Below, piece after piece: positions 6,834-10,935 of a stretch of 10,935 nt of DNA. The notes beneath the pieces are model-generated. The model did not search any database. It saw only the letters and a list, made by a program, of their open reading frames with translations, and had not been told where the DNA came from. This DNA is from Desulfobacterales bacterium. Its GTDB lineage: Bacteria; Desulfobacterota; Desulfobacteria; Desulfobacterales; Desulfobacteraceae. The stretch is from assembly GCA_022361535.1 (NCBI GenBank), contig JAKSAU010000500.1, forward strand, positions 1 to 10,935, written 5' to 3'. Position 1 is the stretch's first letter. Every line of letters starts with the position of its first letter. Both the position numbers and the translations under genes were made by a program.

Positions 6834-8072
6834 TCAGCATATATTTGGAATGATGCTAAATACATTCATCTGATAGCTTTTTCCTTTTAAACTCATGGTA
6901 CCAAGACGATTAACGTCCTTGACATTTTCCATTGTTTTCAGATCGTCTTTGACATGGTTGAACACACTCTCGGAGATAAATATTTCATTTCCGCCAGCCA
7001 TAGACTGAAGCCTTTGGGCAGAATTAACAGTATCTCCGATAACAGTAAAATCCAGGTGATTCTGCTCACCTAAAAACCCTGAGATTAATTCACCATAGTT
7101 TATCCCAACGGTCATCTGTAAATGCTTATACTCGCCACCTTGCTTGGCTTTGTAACGCTGAAATTCGGTAAACATTTCAAGCGCAGTTTTTACAGCATTA
7201 GAACAGGCTTTTTCATCATCTATAGGCGCACCGAAAACGGCCATAATGCAATCACCCATAAGTTTGTCCAATGTTCCCTTGTTTTTAAAAACTATGGGGA
7301 TCATATAGCGGAAAAACTCGTTGAGAACATCCACTACCTGCTCCGGCTTTAGTTTTTCAGACAGTGAAGTAAACCCTTTTAGATCGACAAAAAACACACA
7401 GGCTTTTTTTCGCTCGCCCCCCAGTTTAGGGCTGGAACTGTCCAAAATCTTTTTAACGACCTCTTTTGAAAAAAATCGGGATAACTGGCTGATATGTCTT
7501 TCCTCAGCGATTTTTTCAAAATAAAATCTCTGAAAAGCAATGGTATTCATCAAATGGTCTCTGACGATTGAAAAAAAGTTGGTATCTTCTTTTGAAAACC
7601 CGTCTGTATTGTTTCTGAGCAGAATCAGCACACCAATGCAATCATCTCCCGAGACCATTGGAAGCGCATACATGGAACCCTCAATCATATTTAACTCTTG
7701 GTGAGTACTCAAATCAGATTCCAGAACAGCCTTCTTTTCATTTATAATATCTTTTAGCAGCGAGGTCCCCTGAAACACGGAAGAATAGTCAGTTGTTTTG
7801 TCAAAACTGCCGTAATAGACTTTTTCTTTTTGCTGCTGCCTGCCTTCAAAATGATAAAGTATTGCAGCTGAAAGATTCTTATAACGGATAAGTGTATCTA
7901 ACTGGGCCTTCCAGACCAGATCCTGATCAGCCAGAGTCAAGGATTTCATCGACTCGATCAATTCTTTTAGAATTGATAGTTCATCTATTCGGTGTTCATA
8001 CTTGGCAAGGATATTTAGGTAATTATCCTTTATCAATCCGAAAAGCTCTCTATCGATAGTTTCTTCGCCCAT
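6834..8072 (-). CDS. GAF-domain class III adenylate/guanylate cyclase
   Basis: A 412-residue soluble protein with no membrane segment or signal peptide. An N-terminal helical region (about 1-50) leads to a GAF-like sensor (about 50-180; SAAILYHFEG, MYALPMVSGDDCIGVLIL). A helical connector (RHISQLSRFFSKEVVKKIL) follows, then the class III cyclase domain (about 222-400). Catalytic residues are all visible: metal Asp230 in FVDLKGFT and Asp274 in KLMGDCIMAVFG, substrate-specifying Lys270 and Asp341 (the Lys/Asp pair favours ATP), and transition-state Asn350 and Arg354 in IGDTVNSAQR. It should make cAMP when its GAF domain is occupied; the ligand is unknown. The frame also opens at TTG 8081; I prefer the ATG at 8072, with a weak GAGAG about 10 bases upstream. 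It lies 27 bases after the HDOD/GGDEF-like gene, clearly in one operon. Confidence 0.9.
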   Translation of the reverse strand: MGEETIDRELFGLIKDNYLNILAKYEHRIDELSILKELIESMKSLTLADQDLVWKAQLDTLIRYKNLSAAILYHFEGRQQQKEKVYYGSFDKTTDYSSVFQGTSLLKDIINEKKAVLESDLSTHQELNMIEGSMYALPMVSGDDCIGVLILLRNNTDGFSKEDTNFFSIVRDHLMNTIAFQRFYFEKIAEERHISQLSRFFSKEVVKKILDSSSPKLGGERKKACVFFVDLKGFTSLSEKLKPEQVVDVLNEFFRYMIPIVFKNKGTLDKLMGDCIMAVFGAPIDDEKACSNAVKTALEMFTEFQRYKAKQGGEYKHLQMTVGINYGELISGFLGEQNHLDFTVIGDTVNSAQRLQSMAGGNEIFISESVFNHVKDDLKTMENVKDVNRLGTMSLKGKSYQMNVFSIIPNIC

Positions 8073-8099
8073 ATTGATCAAACTCTCATTTTTTTCGTG

Positions 8100-10001
8100 C
8101 TAGTCGCTCACAATTGAACTGAGTATTGTACCGTTTTCATCCAGAAACTGGATTGCCTTCTCTTTTGTCTCTTTGATGGCCTGATCCGACATGGTCTCCA
8201 TAACAGTCTTAAGGACAGCTATCAGACTCTGATTCATTAAAGATCCGTTCAGACTGTTAATTTCCTGGCCGTCTTCGTTTATGATCTCCATATGGCACAG
8301 GCTGTCAGCAAACCCTACGATGGATGCAAGTTGCTGATATTCTCCTGCATCAGACGGGTAATGGTGGAACGATATGGCCTGTACCAATGAGTTAGGTAAA
8401 TTCCATTTTTTTGCAATAATGCCCCCAACAACCCCATGGTTGAGTCCGAACACTTCCTCTTCTGCTGCATACAAGGGTATCTGCATAGCCTTAGCTTTCA
8501 TTACCACACGCTTATACAAGTCAGGAAAATTCTGGATAAAAAACAATTTGCCAATATCATGGAGTACACAAGCGGTAAATGCACCTTTGAATTTTTCTTC
8601 ATCCAAATCCTTGCATAAAAACAGACCTGTTATGGCTGTTTCTACAGCGTGGCGCCTGAGGGATACAGGGTCGACAATTCCCTTTATACCTTTTCCGGAA
8701 AAAGAGTTTGTCAAACTCAAACCAAATGCCAATTGAGCAACTTCCTCCATACCCAGAATGACGACTCCTTCCTTTATGGACTCCACCTTCTGAGCAAGCC
8801 CGTAAAAAGGAGAATTAACAAGCTTTAAGATTTTGAGTGCCAGTGCCTGATCTGTAGCCAGAACTTTTCGTATATCCTCAATTTCTGACTCAGGGTTGAT
8901 TGAAAGGTTATAAACCTGCATTGCAACTGAAGGAATAATTGGTAAAGATTCTATTCTGTTGAGCATGGCGACAACAGAGGTTTTATTGCGTTCTCTCTCT
9001 ATCAAATTCTTTTCAATCTGCATTGTTTCAACCAAGCTGTTGATTTGCTTTTGGGCAGTTTCCAAGTCCTTAACATCAGCTTGTTTTTTTATCTTTCCAA
9101 ACAAATAATTTATAAGGACGGAGTTATATGGAAGCCGTAACACAAATCGCTTTTGGTCTTTTACCTCCATGCTCTTTACACCGCACCATACTGTTTCAGG
9201 GGGCAGACTGCATAATTTGTGATAAAAGGTGCCTCTCGCATCTTTAATGTAAGTACCGGCATCAAATACTGCTGTTGGCTCATCATCAAGCTGGATTTTC
9301 AATATATCATTGCCATCACTCAATTGCTCTTTTACAGGTTCAGCTATAGGCTGGTCCTGTTCTTGATCCGTATCAAAATTTTTATTAATAGTCCGCAAAA
9401 GATCAGGTAGTGTGTATCCGTCTTTTGGAAAGACAGCCTCACCGAATTTGATATTGGAATCTTTGCCAACAATGTTTTTTACCGCTTTGACTAATTTGGG
9501 AATTAAAAAATTAAGCCCGTCCTTATCCGTCCCAAAACCTAAAAACAGCAAGGAATTATCATCAAGGACATAAACGAAATCACTTAGACGAAATAAATTC
9601 TCTATCTCTTCGCCCCTGGCTATCAATGAAGGAAGCAGTTCAGATTCTGTTTCAGGTTCGACAATCAGATGAACAATAGCTGTATCTGTACCAGCCCTTA
9701 ATGCCATATTTAAAATTTTTGATATTAGCCGTTGTTGCGTATTTTGAATATAAATTGAGAGGCTTTCCTCCCTGATAAGCTTTTGAACACTGAATTTTGC
9801 ATTGACGGGTTTCAGGCTATTTAAAACCTTTTTCACTTTGCTTCGATCGCTATTCTCGTAAAGGATACGCGGCAGATTCTTATTAAATTGTTCTGCTTTG
9901 TTCTGAGAGAAATTAAGATCGCTTACTAAAATTTGAGTAAACGGCCCCAACTGATCCGGTGAGATATTATTGGCTACGATTCTGTATATTGTTTTTTTCA
10001 T
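8100..10001 (-). CDS. HDOD protein with degenerate GGDEF-like domain
   Basis: A 633-residue cytoplasmic protein. Residues 1-75 form a small alpha/beta domain (KKTIYRIVANNISPDQLGPF) that I cannot name. About 80-212 resembles a decayed GGDEF domain: RLSDFVYVLDDNSLLFLGFG occupies the place of the RxGGDEF hairpin, with DDNSLLF instead of GG(D/E)EF, followed by FPKDGYTLPDLLRTIN, like the usual YPxDGxxxxxLLxxAD end. It should not make c-di-GMP. A segment of unclear fold (about 240-310) and a coiled coil (about 312-342) precede the HDOD domain (about 345-550: IIPSVAMQVYNL, LKLVNSPFYGL, VLHDIGKLFF). This HDOD keeps His481-Asp482, His451, His522 and His546/His547, unlike its operon partner. The ATG at 10001 has AGGA 5 bases upstream; an in-frame TTG at 10031 lacks one. 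First gene of the operon. Confidence 0.85.
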   Translation of the reverse strand: MKKTIYRIVANNISPDQLGPFTQILVSDLNFSQNKAEQFNKNLPRILYENSDRSKVKKVLNSLKPVNAKFSVQKLIREESLSIYIQNTQQRLISKILNMALRAGTDTAIVHLIVEPETESELLPSLIARGEEIENLFRLSDFVYVLDDNSLLFLGFGTDKDGLNFLIPKLVKAVKNIVGKDSNIKFGEAVFPKDGYTLPDLLRTINKNFDTDQEQDQPIAEPVKEQLSDGNDILKIQLDDEPTAVFDAGTYIKDARGTFYHKLCSLPPETVWCGVKSMEVKDQKRFVLRLPYNSVLINYLFGKIKKQADVKDLETAQKQINSLVETMQIEKNLIERERNKTSVVAMLNRIESLPIIPSVAMQVYNLSINPESEIEDIRKVLATDQALALKILKLVNSPFYGLAQKVESIKEGVVILGMEEVAQLAFGLSLTNSFSGKGIKGIVDPVSLRRHAVETAITGLFLCKDLDEEKFKGAFTACVLHDIGKLFFIQNFPDLYKRVVMKAKAMQIPLYAAEEEVFGLNHGVVGGIIAKKWNLPNSLVQAISFHHYPSDAGEYQQLASIVGFADSLCHMEIINEDGQEINSLNGSLMNQSLIAVLKTVMETMSDQAIKETKEKAIQFLDENGTILSSIVSD

Positions 10002-10045
10002 CGTATTCCTATCTATCGCTAATAAAATCAAAGAGCAATAAACAA

Positions 10046-10051
10046 ATTATA
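10046..10051 (-). promoter_or_regulatory. Candidate -10 box of the HDOD-cyclase operon
   Basis: On the minus strand a perfect TATAAT lies about 45 bases upstream of the ATG at 10001, giving a leader of roughly 38 bases. No good -35 box is found 16-18 bases upstream, so an activator-dependent or alternative promoter is possible. In AT-rich DNA the hexamer alone is weak evidence. Confidence 0.3.
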
Positions 10052-10251
10052 TAAAAATACAATTTAAAGCGAGTTTTATCTACATGTTGATTGGCAACGC
10101 ATTCGTTTGCTTGAGATCCTGTATGCTTGACATAGACCATAGTCCAACAAGAAATTCTTTAAAAAAAAGAAACTTATAAAATAAGCACCTATCCTTGATA
10201 GGACAAATCAACGTCATAAAATCAAGAATTGAAATAATAGATCTTAAAAAT

Positions 10252-10307
10252 AAAAAATGCTCAAAGCCCACAGCGATATAAAATCGTTGAGACTAAAAGC
10301 ATTTTTT
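10252..10307. terminator. Nested hairpin, probable terminator after the glutaredoxin gene
   Basis: Outer arms AAAAAATGCT (10252-10261) and AGCATTTTTT (10298-10307) are perfectly complementary. Inside them CAGCGAT (10271-10277) pairs with ATCGTTG (10283-10289), one G-T pair, around a 5-base loop. The A/T outer arms give a T-run on either strand, so it may end transcription in both directions. It lies about 60 bases beyond the glutaredoxin stop codon. Confidence 0.45.
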
Positions 10308-10368
10308 TGAATATTAGAACCAAACTGCCTCGTAACAGTCTTGTGAATTATTTTAGTGTTTTCGCAGA

Positions 10369-10629
10369 TCAGTCCATCGTCAAACCAAGTTGTTTTAAGT
10401 CTGATGCAATTTCAAAGGGATTGAACTCCTTTCCTTCACGCCACAGGCCATTGTATTCAAGAGTTGGCACGACCCAGTCATCTCCACCGTTCACCCGTAT
10501 GACTTCCTGGACAACAGATTCAGGCTGTGATTCAATATCAATATACTCGAACGCGATATTCTTTTGTTTTAAATAATCAACTGTCTGAGTGCAATGGGGA
10601 CACCATGCGGCACCATATACTTTGAGCAT
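10369..10629 (-). CDS. Glutaredoxin-like thiol oxidoreductase
   Basis: An 86-residue protein with the compact thioredoxin fold of small glutaredoxins. KVYGAAWCPHC near the N-terminus holds the active-site Cys10-Pro-His-Cys13, followed by a helix (TQTVDYLKQKN), strand FEYIDIE and the cis-proline motif VVPT (53-56). The usual GG signature after cis-Pro is replaced by YNGLWREGKEF, so glutathione binding is uncertain; mycoredoxin or NrdH-like use of another reductant is possible. No signal peptide, so it is cytoplasmic and would reduce disulfides in client proteins. The frame is open from an ATG at 10677, but AGGAG lies 5 bases before the ATG at 10629, and the extra residues would be encoded by the terminator hairpin, so the shorter form is chosen. 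It sits 82 bases after the protease gene. Confidence 0.85.
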   Translation of the reverse strand: MLKVYGAAWCPHCTQTVDYLKQKNIAFEYIDIESQPESVVQEVIRVNGGDDWVVPTLEYNGLWREGKEFNPFEIASDLKQLGLTMD

Positions 10630-10645
10630 AACCTCTCCTGTGTTT

Positions 10646-10679
10646 AAAAACCGGATGCCGGGCACACTGCTCGGCATCC
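10646..10679 (-). terminator. Rho-independent terminator of the Deg protease gene
   Basis: On the minus strand GGATGCCG (10679-10672) pairs perfectly with CGGCATCC (10660-10653) around an 11-base loop, which itself can add two G-C pairs across one mismatch. A run of five T (10650-10646) follows two bases later. It lies 33 bases past the protease stop codon and only 17 bases before the glutaredoxin start, so glutaredoxin is either read through or has its own start signal. Confidence 0.65.
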
Positions 10680-10711
10680 AGCTAGGATTAACTTAAGAAT
10701 TCACCAAATCA

Positions 10712-10935
10712 CTATTCTTTGACAAACCGTACCACAAATACCTGGGAATTACCCCGCCTGAACAGCATATGGGCAGTATCCCCTTTGTCTATCTTTTTGA
10801 GGGTTTTGGTATAATCCCCTATGCTTTTAATCTTTTTATGATTAATTTCAACAAGCAGATCGCCAATTCTCACACCAGAACGTGCAGCAAGTGTTCCCGG
10901 TTTAATCTGGGTGACAACAAGGCCTCTGATGCCTG
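10712..10935 (-). CDS. HtrA/Deg-family serine protease, C-terminal PDZ (partial)
   Basis: The last 73 codons of a gene that enters from the right edge, stop TAG at 10714-10712. The visible part reads GLVVTQIKPGTLAARSGVRIGDLLVEIN and ends FRRGNSQVFVVRFVKE, the standard end of a PDZ domain as found at the C-terminus of DegP/DegQ (Do-family) periplasmic serine proteases: carboxylate-binding GLVV strand, ARSGVRIGDLL helix and terminal beta strand. The protease domain and signal peptide lie outside the window, so the Do-family call rests on the PDZ alone; another PDZ protein such as a site-2 protease is less likely because the gene ends directly after the PDZ domain. The hairpin just after the stop ends its transcript. 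Confidence 0.8.
   Translation of the reverse strand, partial: GIRGLVVTQIKPGTLAARSGVRIGDLLVEINHKKIKSIGDYTKTLKKIDKGDTAHMLFRRGNSQVFVVRFVKE

Larger units (their letters stand above)
10002..10368. other. Intergenic stretch before the HDOD-cyclase operon
   Basis: A 367-base gap between the glutaredoxin-like gene and the HDOD operon, both on the minus strand. It holds a candidate -10 box at 10046-10051 and a nested hairpin at 10252-10307, listed separately. Between about 10080 and 10250 the sequence is AT-rich with no recognisable element. A short open frame there (GTG start, no Shine-Dalgarno, Phe/Leu-rich) looks like chance. Confidence 0.5.

Noticed and set aside
10080..10271. 63-codon minus-strand open frame between the glutaredoxin gene and the HDOD operon
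   Set aside because: It starts with GTG without a Shine-Dalgarno, begins within the nested hairpin, has a Phe/Leu-rich composition typical of AT-rich noncoding DNA and shows no domain.
10630..10677. N-terminal extension of the glutaredoxin-like protein from the ATG at 10677
   Set aside because: The extra codons lie in the terminator stem-loop of the preceding gene, and a clear AGGAG precedes the inner ATG at 10629.

Overview
The window is AT-rich chromosomal DNA from a Gram-negative bacterium. The mix of gene types suggests a sulfate-reducing member of the Desulfobacterota (Desulfobacterales-like): a Cache/PAS hybrid histidine kinase, HDOD proteins, a soluble GAF-class III cyclase, a periplasmic HtrA-type protease with PDZ domain, and a RelE-like protein carrying a Cys4 insert. 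That placement is inferred from protein character only; there is no rRNA or other phylogenetic marker here.

Layout. Positions 1-509 hold no intact gene. They contain a decayed IS3-family transposase fragment (about 89-325) and a few small inverted repeats. On the minus strand, a 57-residue orphan gene (510-683) follows a near-consensus sigma70 promoter (742-769). It is followed, also on the minus strand, by a 202-residue protein of unknown function with one membrane helix (939-1547). The gaps 684-938 and 1548-1794 hold only promoter-like sequence that I can recognise. On the plus strand come a four-helix DUF2784-type membrane protein (1795-2205), a 941-residue hybrid sensor kinase starting at TTG (2396-5221), and a small RelE/ParE-fold protein with a Cys4 motif (5295-5645).

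The plus-strand genes converge on a minus-strand signalling operon, read from 10001 down to 5696. Its order is a 633-residue protein (novel N-terminus, degenerate GGDEF-like middle, HDOD end), a 412-residue GAF-adenylate/guanylate cyclase, and a 351-residue HDOD protein with a proline/arginine-rich linker and an amphipathic tail. Further right, still on the minus strand, are a structured gene-free stretch (10002-10368), an 86-residue glutaredoxin-like protein (10369-10629), a terminator hairpin, and the C-terminal PDZ domain of an HtrA/Deg-family protease cut by the window edge (10712-10935).

How it fits together. The core (2396-10001) is signal transduction: a membrane kinase reading a periplasmic ligand, and next to it a cytoplasmic module joining cyclic-nucleotide synthesis with two HDOD proteins, one of which has a dead-looking c-di-GMP-cyclase-type domain. 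Two 16-bp dyads of similar sequence, one before the kinase and one before the last HDOD gene, could tie the two units together, but this is weak evidence. The right end is a separate redox and envelope protein-quality group.
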